Notes: a model not told the origin generated them from the letters alone. A stretch of 64,000 nt of DNA from CAIVVT01 sp963757265 (GCA_963757265.1 CAVWRA010000004.1:372001-436000), one strand, 5' to 3'. Numbered from the stretch's first letter, positions 34,459 through 43,647 are shown. Translations and numbers: made by a program.

Positions 34459-36195
34459 TTATGACCTCCAGCGGAGCGACTCGAGACTCCGCACCGACAG
34501 AAACAGACCCAGGAAAATCAACGACAGAAAATAGACCGCATCCTTGGAGTCGATCACGCCCTTGGCGAACGGCTCGAAGTGCGAGATCACGCTCATGTAG
34601 GCCATCACCTTGGCCCAGGCCGCCGTTTCATAACCGCCGACCCACTCGAACACCCATAACAGCAGGCACACCGAGAAGGTCACGATGCCGGCGATGATCT
34701 GGTTCTTGGTAAGGGTCGAGATGAACGCGCCCAGCGCCAGCAGCGCGCCGGCCTGCAGCAGCAGGCCCAGGTAACCGGCCAGCAGCGGCTTCCAATCCGG
34801 CCGTCCGTAGGCGAACAGGAAGGCCATGTCGAGCGCGCTGATCAGCAGCAGCATGGCGTACAATCCCATCGCCGCCAGCCATTTGCCGATCACGATTTCC
34901 GCGTCGTGCAGCGGCGAGGTGAGCAGCAGCTCGATGGTCATCGAGCGCTTCTCCTCGGAGAACAGGCGCATCGCGATCATCGGGATCAGGAACAGCCCGA
35001 TCACGCTGGTATTCATCAGCAGCGGACGGATCACCATTTCGTTGACGTCCATCGGGAAAGACCGGCCCATCATCTGCGACTGCAGGCTCATCTCCACGAA
35101 GTAGGCCACCACGTTCCAGAAGAAGAACCCGAAAATAACGGCGAACATCGCCATGGCGAGGTAGGCAATGGGCGACGCGAAGTAGCTCTTCAATTCTTTT
35201 TGACAAATCGTCCAGACGTTTCTCATGCCTTTTCTCCTTCCGTGGACTTCTCGGCCGCCGTCGAGCTCGAGGAAGACCTCTTCCAGGCTCAGCGCCGTGG
35301 CCCGCAGCTCGTTCAGGTTCCAGCCCGACTCGACCACCGCGCGCGCCAGATCGCCCCGGATGTCCTGCCCCGGCTGCGTCTCCACTTCGAAGCTGTGACG
35401 CCCGTTGCGCGTCTCGTGCACGGCCACTTTGCTGACGCCTCCCACCTGTTCCAGCTTGTGCTGGATCTCGGCGGCTTCCAGCGTGCCGCTGCGTCCTTCA
35501 ATCTCCAGCGCCACCGTGGCCTGTCCCCGCAGCCGGCTGGTGAGGTTCTCCACCGAATCCTTGGCCACCACTTCGCCTTTGGAAATGATGATCACGTGGT
35601 CGCACGTCTGCTCGACCTCGCTCAGGATGTGCGTGCTCAGGATGATGGTGTGCTCGCCGGCCAGCGAACGGATCAGTCCGCGCGTCTCGTGGATCTGTTT
35701 CGGATCCAATCCGGCGGTCGGCTCGTCCAGGATCAGCACTTCGGGATTGTGGATGATCGCCTGCGCCAGGCCTACCCTCTGCCGGTAGCCCTTGGACAGC
35801 TTGGCGATCAGCTTGCCGGTCACGTCGGTCACCGCGCAGCGCTCGACAACTTCCTTCACCCGGCGCGCCAGGTCGGCCGACGGGATGCCCTTCAGTTTGC
35901 CGACGAAGGTGAGGTATTCCGTCACCTCCATCTCCGGGTACAGCGGCGGCATCTCGGGCAGGTAGCCGATTCGTTTCTTCACCTCGATCGGCTTCTCGAG
36001 TACGTCGTATCCGGCCACCGATGCCGTGCCTTCCGACGGCGGCATGAAGCACGTCAGGATGCGCATGGTCGTCGTCTTGCCGGCGCCATTAGGCCCCAGG
36101 AAGCCGACGATCTGGCCCTTTTCGACTTCAAAATCGATGTTTCGAACGGCGACCGTGCGACCGTAACGCTTAGTCAGTCCTTCGACCTTAATCAT
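34459..36195 (-). CDS. ABC-2 exporter: ATPase and permease in one apparent reading frame (likely frameshifted fusion)
   Basis: The ATPase part starts at ATG 36195 with GAGGG upstream. It has Walker A GPNGAGKTT, signature LSKGYRQRVGLAQA, Walker B VLILDEPTAGLDP and the H-loop STHILSEVEQ. The permease part starts at ATG 35226 (MRNVWTICQKEL) and has six helices of the ABC-2 type. The two join through DGGREVHGRRKG. In the next frame that same DNA reads TAAEKSTEGEKA and then TGA overlapping the permease ATG, with GGAAGGAG before it. From 36195 to that TGA is 973 nt (3n+1). I therefore infer two genes (35223-36195 and 34459-35226) fused by one extra base near 35260-35264; a true fusion cannot be excluded. 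Confidence 0.85.
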   Translation of the reverse strand: MIKVEGLTKRYGRTVAVRNIDFEVEKGQIVGFLGPNGAGKTTTMRILTCFMPPSEGTASVAGYDVLEKPIEVKKRIGYLPEMPPLYPEMEVTEYLTFVGKLKGIPSADLARRVKEVVERCAVTDVTGKLIAKLSKGYRQRVGLAQAIIHNPEVLILDEPTAGLDPKQIHETRGLIRSLAGEHTIILSTHILSEVEQTCDHVIIISKGEVVAKDSVENLTSRLRGQATVALEIEGRSGTLEAAEIQHKLEQVGGVSKVAVHETRNGRHSFEVETQPGQDIRGDLARAVVESGWNLNELRATALSLEEVFLELDGGREVHGRRKGMRNVWTICQKELKSYFASPIAYLAMAMFAVIFGFFFWNVVAYFVEMSLQSQMMGRSFPMDVNEMVIRPLLMNTSVIGLFLIPMIAMRLFSEEKRSMTIELLLTSPLHDAEIVIGKWLAAMGLYAMLLLISALDMAFLFAYGRPDWKPLLAGYLGLLLQAGALLALGAFISTLTKNQIIAGIVTFSVCLLLWVFEWVGGYETAAWAKVMAYMSVISHFEPFAKGVIDSKDAVYFLSLIFLGLFLSVRSLESLRWRS

Positions 36196-36464
36196 GGTTC
36201 CATCCCTCTTATGGATGTGGGACGAGAGCCGTCTCCGTGCCATTCATCTCGACGAATCCGTCATGACGAATCCTTCGGACGAATCCCTTTCGGGCAAGAC
36301 CACTCTCCGACTCACAGCATAAAGACCCGCCTGCGCCTAAGTCAATCCGCCTCCGGCCGCGCCGTTTGTGGTATAGGCCCTCCCCGGGCGGCCGCAACGC
36401 GTCGCCTTTCCACCGAATTCCGGCCCCCGCGGCCCGGGCGTATCGCCCGCATTTGCCGTGGAGA

Positions 36465-36470
36465 TACAAT
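36465..36470 (+). promoter_or_regulatory. Putative -10 box (leaderless)
   Basis: TACAAT, then GACCGC, then the ATG at 36477. It matches the shared string TANAATGRCYGCATG. Confidence 0.5.
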
Positions 36471-36476
36471 GACCGC

Positions 36477-37205
36477 ATGCGAATCCAGCGTCTTGCATTT
36501 GCACTCGTTCTCGCGACGTGCGGCCTGTATGCCGCCGAGGAGTTCTCCACTGCGGCCGGAACCGTCAGAATTACGCCCATCTATCACGCCAGCCTGATGA
36601 TCGAAGCCGGCGGCAAGGTCATCCAGGTCGATCCTTTCAGCCAGGGCACCGAGGCCCGCTACGCGGCTAGCCCCAAGGCGGATCTGATCCTGATCACCGA
36701 CGTCCACAGCGACCATATGGACCCTCGTGCCATTGGCTGGGTCAAGAAGCCCGGCACGAAGATCATGGCGCCCGAGGTGGTCACCTCCAGCCTGAAGACC
36801 GGCACGATCATCCGCAACGGCGAGACTCAGAGCTGGGACGGCTGGACCATCGAAGCCGTGCCGATGTACAACTTCACCCCCGGCCGCGGTCCCGCGCCAG
36901 GCAAATTCTTCCACGACAAAGGACGCGGCAACGGCTACGTGCTGACCTATGGCGGCAAGCGCTTCTACCTCTCCGGCGACACCGAAGCGACCCCCGAAAT
37001 GAAGGCGCTGAAGAACATCGACGTGGCCTTCGTATGTATGAATCTGCCGTACACGATGACCCCGGCGGAAGCCGCCGCGGGCGTGCGCGCTTTTGCCCCC
37101 AAAATCGTCTACCCCTACCACTACCGCGGCAGCGACCTCAAGGTCTTCGAGGACGCGCTGAAGGGTTCGGGCGTCGAAGTGCGCATCCGGAACTGGTACG
37201 AGTAG
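36477..37205 (+). CDS. Exported MBL-fold metallo-hydrolase (UlaG-like)
   Basis: 242 aa with a signal peptide (MRIQRLAFALVLATCGLYAA). The metallo-beta-lactamase core shows ITPIYHASLMIEAGGKVIQVDP, the metal motif H77-S-D79-H80 in ITDVHSDHMDP, FYLSGDTEATPEM with the bridging Asp, and a final YPYHYRGSD His. This is the UlaG / Zn-dependent hydrolase branch (COG2220). The substrate is unknown. The start codon is preceded by a -10 box and no Shine-Dalgarno. Confidence 0.9.
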   Translation: MRIQRLAFALVLATCGLYAAEEFSTAAGTVRITPIYHASLMIEAGGKVIQVDPFSQGTEARYAASPKADLILITDVHSDHMDPRAIGWVKKPGTKIMAPEVVTSSLKTGTIIRNGETQSWDGWTIEAVPMYNFTPGRGPAPGKFFHDKGRGNGYVLTYGGKRFYLSGDTEATPEMKALKNIDVAFVCMNLPYTMTPAEAAAGVRAFAPKIVYPYHYRGSDLKVFEDALKGSGVEVRIRNWYE

Positions 37206-37311
37206 GCGCCCGTCGCAACCCGCATCAGACCTTGGTGCGAGGCCGCTGGGGCGTTGGGGTCATTTCGTTCCAGTGCCGACAGGCAGAACCCGCTAAGTGG
37301 ACTTAAATGGC

Positions 37312-37317
37312 TATAAT
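37312..37317 (+). promoter_or_regulatory. Putative -10 box of larE (leaderless)
   Basis: TATAAT, then GACTGC, then the ATG at 37324; the same arrangement as at 36465 and 28616. Confidence 0.5.
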
Positions 37318-37323
37318 GACTGC

Positions 37324-38211
37324 ATGAGCGGACTGGTGACTCTCGCCACGGCCGGGCTGGACGCGTCCGCGCTGCAGGCCAAGCAGGAGCGGCTGTTCAC
37401 GATCCTGCGCGCCACGGGCCGCGTGCTGGTGGCCTACTCCGGCGGGACCGATTCGGCCTACCTGGCCTGGGCCGCGCACCAGGCGCTGGGCGGAAATGCC
37501 GTCGCCGTGACTGCCGATTCGCCCTCGGTGCCGCGCTCGCACATGCGCGAGGCGATCGAGTTCGCGCGCCAGTTCGGCATCCACCACGAGATCATTGAGA
37601 CCCGCGAATTTGAGAATCCGGCCTATGCGGCGAACAATCCCGACCGTTGTTTCCACTGCAAGGACGAGCTGTTCCGGCGCATGGAGGAGATCGCCCCGGT
37701 TCTGGAGCTGAGTCTGGCCGCCGGCCAGGCGATCGTCTACGGTGTGAATACCGACGACCTGGGCGACTATCGCCCGGGCCAGAAGGCGGCTCAGACGCAC
37801 GCCGTGAAAGCCCCACTGGTCGAGGCTGGCCTCAGCAAGGCCGAGATCCGCGAGCTTTCCCGGCTGGCTGGCCTGCCCACCTGGGACCGCCCGGCGGCGG
37901 CCTGCCTCAGCTCGCGCGTGGCCTACGGCACGGCGGTCACGCCGGAGAACATCCGGCTGGTCGAAAACGCCGAGGAAGCGCTCAAGGAACTCGGCTTCCG
38001 GCAGTTCCGCGTGCGTTACCACTCGGCGGAGCTGGTGCGGGTGGAAATCGCCCGCGCCGAGCTGCCGCGCGCCCTGTCGCTGGAGGTCTTCGACGAGATC
38101 TCCCGCCGGCTGAAGGGGTTGGGCTTCCAATACGTCACGCTGGACCTGGACGGCTACCGCCAGGGATCGATGAACGAAGTCCTGGCGGCGACAGAGCGCA
38201 AGCAGGCCTAG
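37324..38211 (+). CDS. larE: ATP-dependent sacrificial sulfur transferase LarE
   Basis: 295 aa, PP-loop ATP pyrophosphatase. In the known pathway LarE adenylates the pyridinium carboxylate cofactor precursor and donates its own cysteine sulfur to build the nickel-pincer nucleotide of lactate racemase. The PP-loop is SGGTDS (39-44). C109 and C112 lie in NPDRCFHCKDELF, and C194 in AAACLSSRVAYG aligns with the sacrificial Cys of Lactobacillus LarE. No larA, larB or larC is nearby, so partners must be elsewhere, or this serves another sulfur-transfer reaction. Confidence 0.93.
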   Translation: MSGLVTLATAGLDASALQAKQERLFTILRATGRVLVAYSGGTDSAYLAWAAHQALGGNAVAVTADSPSVPRSHMREAIEFARQFGIHHEIIETREFENPAYAANNPDRCFHCKDELFRRMEEIAPVLELSLAAGQAIVYGVNTDDLGDYRPGQKAAQTHAVKAPLVEAGLSKAEIRELSRLAGLPTWDRPAAACLSSRVAYGTAVTPENIRLVENAEEALKELGFRQFRVRYHSAELVRVEIARAELPRALSLEVFDEISRRLKGLGFQYVTLDLDGYRQGSMNEVLAATERKQA

Positions 38212-38322
38212 CCGGCCGCGGCCCCACCTCAGGTCTCAGCACCACCACGAAGTTGTGGATATCTCGCCGGAGCGGCTGCAATCGGCTCGCCGCGGGCGTA
38301 TATTGGCAGCGGAGGTTTGTCC

Positions 38323-39453
38323 ATGTTCGACAAAAAAGCCGACCTCGCTGGGCCCGGAATCGGGGATTACGGCGAACTCGAGAAGATCCTTCCGCAGAAC
38401 TACAGCTCCCTTCTATCGCCCAAGGAGACGCAGCGCGCCATTTTCGCCGCGAAGAATTACATCGAAGAGCACCTGTGCCGGGAATTAAACCTGATGATGG
38501 TCACGGTCCCGCTGATCGTCGATGCCGAGAGCGGCGTCAACGACCTGCTGGACCGTGACGGCTCGCGCACGCCGGTGCAGTTCCACGTCTCCAACGACCG
38601 CGATCTGCACCCCATTGACGGCCAGGTCGTGCAGGCCGCAACCAAGTGGAAGCGCGTGGCGCTGCGGCGCCTCGGCATGCGGACCGGCGAAGGCCTGTGC
38701 ACCGACATGCGGGCCGTGCGCAAGGACTACTTCCTGGACCACGACCACAGCGCGTACGTCGACCAGTGGGACTGGGAGAAAGCCATCGTCGCCGAGCAGC
38801 GCAACCTGGCGTTCCTGAAAGAGACAGTGAACGGCATCTGGAGGGTTCTGACCGGCGCCGAGCACCACGTGCAGGAGTTGTTCCCGCAGCTGAAGGATCC
38901 GCGCTTCCCGGACCTGCCGGAGAAGCTGACCTTCCTGCACGCCGAGGAGCTGCTGGAGATGTACCCGGACCTGCCGCGCAAGCAGCGCGAGACGGCCATC
39001 CTGCAGCAGATCCCGGCGGTGTTCATTATCGGGATCGGCTGGACGCTCGCGGACGGCTACCCGCATGAAATGCGCGCCGCGGACTACGACGACTGGGTCA
39101 GTGAAACGCGCTCCGACGACGGCCGGCCGATGCACGGCCTGAACGGCGACATCCTGGTGTGGAACCATGTCACGAAACGGCGCCACGAGTTGACCTCGAT
39201 GGGCATCCGCGTCAACGCCGCGACTCTGCGCCAGCAGCTCGAACTCACCGGGCAGCTGGATTTCCTGAAGTACCCGTATCATCAGGGGATCGTCAACGGC
39301 ACGCTGCCGCTGTCGATCGGCGGCGGCATCGGGCAGTCGCGCACGCTGATGCTGCTGCTGCGCAAGGCGCACCTGGGCGAGGTCAGCGTGACCATCTGGC
39401 CGGAGATCCTCAAGGAGATGTGCGCGCGCAAGAACATCCACGTGCTGGAATAA
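38323..39453 (+). CDS. asnA: Aspartate--ammonia ligase (AsnA-type asparagine synthetase)
   Basis: 376 aa, class-II aminoacyl-tRNA-synthetase-like fold making asparagine from aspartate, ammonia and ATP. Segments shared with E. coli AsnA are ATKWKRVALRRLG, AYVDQWDWEKAI, AADYDDW, LNGDILVWNHV and the motif-3-like IGGGIGQSRTLMLLL. It is about 45 aa longer than E. coli AsnA, mainly at the N-terminus and in an inserted acidic region. ATG 38323 has GGAGG 7 nt upstream; the TTG at 38317 is too close to it. Confidence 0.95.
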   Translation: MFDKKADLAGPGIGDYGELEKILPQNYSSLLSPKETQRAIFAAKNYIEEHLCRELNLMMVTVPLIVDAESGVNDLLDRDGSRTPVQFHVSNDRDLHPIDGQVVQAATKWKRVALRRLGMRTGEGLCTDMRAVRKDYFLDHDHSAYVDQWDWEKAIVAEQRNLAFLKETVNGIWRVLTGAEHHVQELFPQLKDPRFPDLPEKLTFLHAEELLEMYPDLPRKQRETAILQQIPAVFIIGIGWTLADGYPHEMRAADYDDWVSETRSDDGRPMHGLNGDILVWNHVTKRRHELTSMGIRVNAATLRQQLELTGQLDFLKYPYHQGIVNGTLPLSIGGGIGQSRTLMLLLRKAHLGEVSVTIWPEILKEMCARKNIHVLE

Positions 39454-39524
39454 GCGCGGCTATCCGCTGGCGGCTGCGCTTGCGGTGAAATGACGAGTCG
39501 CGCACGATGTCACAAGGAGGGTGC

Positions 39525-39824
39525 ATGAAAGTCATTGCCGACGTGTGCGTGATTCCGATCGGGATCGGCGTCTCGGTCTCCAAGGAAGTCAGCGTCTGCG
39601 AGCGCATCTTCGCCGCGGCGGGTCTCAAGACGAAGCTCCACGCCTACGGCACGAACCTCGAGGGCGAGTGGGACGACGTGTTCGGCGCGATCAAGCGCTG
39701 TCACGAAGCGCTGCACGCGATGGGCGTGGCGCGCATCTCGAGCAGCCTGAGGTTCGGAACGAGGGTGGACCGCGAGCAGACGATGGAAGACAAGATCCGC
39801 AGCGTGGAAGCAAAGCTGGCCTAA
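39525..39824 (+). CDS. MTH1187/YkoF-like thiamine-binding protein
   Basis: 99 aa, DUF77 ferredoxin-like fold. It has VIADVCVIPIGIGVSVSKEV at the N-terminus, then KTKLHAYGTNLEGEWDDVFGAIKRCHEAL and RISSSLRFGTRVDRE, typical of the MTH1187 family, whose members bind thiamine or related ligands. ATG 39525 has AGGAGG upstream. No TPP riboswitch was recognised before it. Confidence 0.88.
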   Translation: MKVIADVCVIPIGIGVSVSKEVSVCERIFAAAGLKTKLHAYGTNLEGEWDDVFGAIKRCHEALHAMGVARISSSLRFGTRVDREQTMEDKIRSVEAKLA

Positions 39825-39836
39825 GCGACCGGAGCC

Positions 39837-40004
39837 TCAGCAGCACTTCACCTGGCGGTAGCGGGAGCGCAGGCGGGCATCGAAGAAGCGGCGCCACTCG
39901 GCCGGCGAATGCGGGCGGGCGTTGGCGGTGAGATGGCGCCGATAGGCACTCTCGTCGCCGATCTCGCGCAGCAGTTCGAGGATGAAGGCGAAGAGACGGC
40001 GCAT
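39837..40004 (-). CDS. YbdD/YjiX-family small protein (CstA partner)
   Basis: 55 aa starting at ATG 40004, whose A is shared with the TGA stop of cstA (TGATG). The family core is visible in MRRLFAFILELLREIGDESAY, then a HSPAEWRRFFDARLRSRY segment and a Cys-Cys end. In E. coli YbdD is encoded after cstA and is needed for CstA-type pyruvate uptake; the same order is seen here. It appears fused to CstA only because of the frameshift in cstA. Confidence 0.85.
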   Translation of the reverse strand: MRRLFAFILELLREIGDESAYRRHLTANARPHSPAEWRRFFDARLRSRYRQVKCC

Positions 40005-42074
40005 CAGATTCCCTCCGCGCTCAGGCGCGTCGGCACGAAGGGCGTCTCGTGCAGCAGGGGTGATCGGGTCCCGTTCAGGATGCCGATCCAGGCTCGCAGC
40101 GAATCGATCAGCACCAGGCTGACCATGACCAGAAACAGGCCGCAGACTGCGGCGTCGAGCCGCGCATTGAAGATCAGTTCGCGCGTCTCGCCGGTCTGGC
40201 CGGCGGCGATCCGGCCGGCGTCGAGAGCCGATTGAAGGGCCCGCGCCTGGGCCAGAAAGCCGACCCGCGGCAGAGCGGAGAAGATCTTCTCCCAGCAGGC
40301 GGTGAAGGTGGCCGAGACCAGCCAGGCCAGCGGCACACAGGGGATCCACATGTATTTCGCGCGATGCATTTTGACGAGCACGGTGGTGCAGAGGCACAAG
40401 GCGATGGTCGCGAGTAACTGGTTGGCGATGCCGAACAGCGGCCACAGCGAGTTGATGCCGCCGAGCGGATCGCGAACGCCCTGATAGAGGAAATAGCCCC
40501 AGGCCAGCACGATGAGCGCGCTGCTGAGCGATGATGCCGGGCATCCAGTTCACCCGGGAAAACGGGCGGTAGACGTGGCCCAGCAGATCCTGAATCATGA
40601 AGCGGCCGACGCGCGTGCCGGCGTCGAGAATGGTGAGGATGAACAGGGCCTCGAACATGATGGCGAAGTGATACCAGAAGCCCAGGAACCACGAGCCGCC
40701 GAGGCCGCGGGCGAAGATGTGGGCCATGCCGAGGGCCAGCGAGGGCGCGCCGCCGGTGCGGGCAAACAGCGTCCGCTCGCCGACCTGGCGTGCGAGCAAG
40801 GCCATCTGCCCGGCCGTCACGGGGAAGCCCCAACTGCTGATGGTGGCGACGGCTGCCGGCGGCGTCGCGCCGGCGATGCCGGCCGGGGAGTTGACGGCGA
40901 AGTAGACGCCGGGATCGAGGACGCAGGCCGCGATGAGGGCCATCAGCGCCACGAAGCCTTCCAGCAGCATCGAGCCGTAGCCGATGGGAAAGGCGTGGCC
41001 TTCGCGCGCAATCAGCTTGGGCGTGGTGCCGGAAGAGATGAGGGCATGGAAGCCCGAGACGGCGCCACAGGCGATGGTAATGAAGCAGAAGGGGAAGATC
41101 CGGCCGGCGAAGATGGGGCCGGAGCCGTTGACGAAACGCGTGAACGGCGCCATCTGCAGTTGCGGATGAACGGCGAGAATACCAAGGCCCAGCATCAGGA
41201 TGACGCCGAGCTTGACGAACGTGCTCAGGTAACCGCGCGGCGCCAGCAGTAGCCAGACGGGCAGGGCGCTGGCGAGGAAACCGTAGATCACGATCGTCAC
41301 CGCCAGCGTCATGGCGCCCCAGGTGAACCACGGCGCGGCGAGCGGCGAGCGGCTGACCCACTGGCCGGCGAAGATGGCGGCCAGAACCAGCAGGAAGCCC
41401 CAGACCGAGGCTTCGAGGACCTTGCCCGGACGCCAATAGCGCAGCGTCAGGCCCATCAGCACGGCGATGGGCATGGTGGCGGCGATGGTGAACGTGCTCC
41501 AGGGGCTGAATTTCAGGGCGTTGACGACGACCAGCGCCATCACGGCCAGCATAATGATCATGATCAGCAAGGCGGCGGCCATGGCGCTGACGCCGCCGAT
41601 GCGGCCGATCTCATCGCGGGCCATCTCGCCGAGCGAGCGGCCGTCGCGCCGCATCGAGCAGAACAGCACGATGAAATCCTGCACGGCGCCGCCCAGCACG
41701 GCGCCGAGGATGATCCACAGCGTGCCGGGCAGGTAGCCAAACTGCGCGGCCAGCGTGGGGCCGACGAGCGGGCCCGGCCCGGCGATGGCGGCGAAGTGCA
41801 GCCCGAAGAGGATCCACTTGTTGGTCGGCTCGAAGTCGTGGCCGTCGCGCAGGCGCTCGGCGGGCGTGGCGCGGCGGTCGTCGAGGCAGAGGACTTTGGC
41901 CGCGATGAACTTGCCATATAGGCGGTAGCCGGCGAGGAAGGCGCAGACGGCGGCGACCACCAACCACAGGCTGTTGACGGGCTCGCCGCGATGGATGGCG
42001 ATGCCGCCGAGGCACAACGCGCCGGCGGCCGCAAGGGCGAGCCAGACGAAGCGTCCGAAGAGTCGTTTCACCAT
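40004..42074 (-). CDS. cstA: CstA-family pyruvate/peptide transporter, frameshifted
   Basis: An inner-membrane carrier with about 16-18 hydrophobic segments. The N-terminal 515 residues are intact (DFEPTNKWILFGLHFAAIAG, GPLVGPTLAAQFGYLPG, SSGTTPKLIAREGHAFPIGY). After NWMPGIIA the frame turns to Arg/His-rich nonsense. The expected C-terminus (LAWGYFLYQGVRDPLGGINS, NQLLATIALCLCTTVLVKMH) continues in the next frame up to 40004. The span 40004-42074 is 3n+1 nt and gives 690 aa after removal of one base, the usual CstA length. The shift is at about 40525-40528. It is either a sequencing error or a disrupted gene. Confidence 0.9.
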
Positions 42075-42129
42075 TGGTGAGATTCTACAGAGGCTTCGCG
42101 GCGCGCGCCGGGCGGCGGGTGGCCGCGGT

Positions 42130-42756
42130 TCAGAGGCCGATGCCGATGAGCAGCTCGGCCTGGTTGGCGTTGAGCTTGGGCACCGTGCTGGTGGAGATAT
42201 TGCCGTAGCGCGACCAGCGCAATTCGCCAGAGATCTTCACCATCAGGATCTTGAACTGCACGCCGCCGCCGACGACCAGGCCCTCCTGCCAGCCGCTGGT
42301 GGAGGAGGTGTTGTAGTAAGTGCCCGGCAATGGCGGCAGGACGGAGATCGTGGAGCCCGGGATGCCCGTGGAATAGCGATTGGCCAGGCCGGCTTCGACG
42401 AACGGGCGAAATATCATGCCAGTGTCGAATTTCTTCTTCAAGAGGATCGGCACATCGAAGGAGTCCATGTCGAATTGTTGGAGCGACGTCGCTCCGGCGA
42501 GCGGAAAGAGGTTCACGAGCGTCGAGCCGGATTTCTTATACAGCAGATCCGCCTCGATGGAGAGGCCCAAGGGTAGTTTCAGCTCAGCGTACGGACCGAT
42601 GGTGTAGACGTGGTCGTGCGAGGTGACGTCGCTGGAACTCCCGGTGAAGTCGGTCAGGCGCGCGCCGCCCTTCAAGCCGAAGCCCAGCGGCAGTTGGGCC
42701 TGCAGCGGCAGGGCGATGCAGGCGAGAACAAAAAGCGACGAAAATGTTCTCCGCAT
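42130..42756 (-). CDS. Outer-membrane beta-barrel protein (OmpW/PorT-like), paralog 1
   Basis: 208 aa with a signal peptide (MRRTFSSLFVLACIALPLQA) and an eight-stranded-barrel pattern: GPYAELKLPLGLSIEADLLY, VPILLKKKF, FRPFVEAGLANRYSTG, GLVVGGGVQFKI and a terminal LLIGIGL strand. It shares segments such as VEAG-A, VVGGGVQ and Q-ELLxG with the protein at 43895, so the two are paralogs. ATG 42756 was chosen; the upstream open frame to 43017 runs into repeat C and is not part of the gene. Function unknown. Confidence 0.83.
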   Translation of the reverse strand: MRRTFSSLFVLACIALPLQAQLPLGFGLKGGARLTDFTGSSSDVTSHDHVYTIGPYAELKLPLGLSIEADLLYKKSGSTLVNLFPLAGATSLQQFDMDSFDVPILLKKKFDTGMIFRPFVEAGLANRYSTGIPGSTISVLPPLPGTYYNTSSTSGWQEGLVVGGGVQFKILMVKISGELRWSRYGNISTSTVPKLNANQAELLIGIGL

Positions 42757-42971
42757 GCTTCTATCGTGGGCGTGAACGCGGGCCGAGTCAAGCCACCGGA
42801 AGGGAGGCCGCGGGCGGCTGCGGGGCGGCGCGGGGCGGAGTTTGCAGGTGTCGCAAGGCGCGGCCGGCAGCCGGGCCGGCGGGTGTTCGGGCGACGAGGC
42901 CGCTCCGCTTGAGCAGGCGCGCGAGAGCCTGGCGCGGATCCGCCAGAAAGCGCCGAAAACAAAAAATACGA

Positions 42972-43125
42972 AACAAAGCCAATTGCGTACAACCCCTGCT
43001 CCTGATTGAGGATACACCCGTTGTCAAGCGCCGAAAACAGGGCCGCTGGCCGACAGAATAAAAGGCGAAATTCGACAGAATTCGACACGGGTGTCGGATG
43101 GATGTCGAAAAGTGTCGAATCTGTC
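42972..43125. repeat. Intergenic repeat family C, copy 2
   Basis: Block from aacaaagccaat to tgtcaag (42972-43028) with ttgaggatacaccc, then seven TTCGACA/TGTCGAA-like heptamers within about 75 bp (43050-43125). Same order and spacing as copy 1 at 22161-22310. Confidence 0.8.
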
Positions 43126-43567
43126 GAAATCAAGCGCGGGACGGGAGCGCTGCGTGGTGATCGTTAACCTACAGATTCTAGAATGTTTACATATCTGTTC
43201 CCGGTTGCAAACGGAGGCTATCGCAGGGGGGGACATGGTGTCGGATTTGCGTTTTTCATGAAAGACGGTCCATGGGTCGAAAACGCGGCGACTGACAACT
43301 CTGTCCACGCGGCGGAGCAGGGGCGTCAGGGGGGCAGAGAGCAGTGGGCCTTGGGACAGCGGTGTCAGTCACCGATTCTCGAAAACCCAATCGCGGATCC
43401 GTCAGGGTGGTGGTGCGTGGGGACACACCGAGCCGTCCACGAGGGACCTCTCGGTATCGCCCTCGGCATTGGCGACAGAGGCCATGGTTTGGATCGAGGT
43501 GCGCATCGGTGTCCCCGCGCATGGGGCGGTCGCGACTCCGTTAGGATCGCGGCGCAGAAAGCGGCCG

Positions 43568-43647
43568 CTACGACGCCGTCATGGTGACGGGGTTCCAATG
43601 GCAAATGCGGCTCTCGAAGTAGCTGGTGTTGCACAGCAGCGCCGGGA
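43568..43647 (-). pseudogene. 3'-terminal fragment of a Gfo/Idh/MocA oxidoreductase gene
   Basis: About 80 bp nearly identical to the last codons of the oxidoreductase at 44571-45821, including the stop codon (CTA on the plus strand at 43568-43570). It would encode CNTSYFES-RICHW-NPVTMTAS. Nothing upstream of it matches, so it is a remnant of a duplicated copy. Confidence 0.8.

Noticed and set aside
30372..36597. Very long plus-strand open frames (902 aa at 30372-33080, 519 aa at 32905-34464 and 563 aa at 34906-36597)
   Set aside because: They lie antisense to well-supported genes (pncB, DUF4340, GldG-like, ABC ATPase/permease), have Arg/His/Gly-rich composition, and reflect high GC with few stops.
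39454..39524. Possible TPP riboswitch before the thiamine-binding gene
   Set aside because: The conserved CUGAGA and ACCUGAUCUGG elements are absent and only about 70 nt are available.
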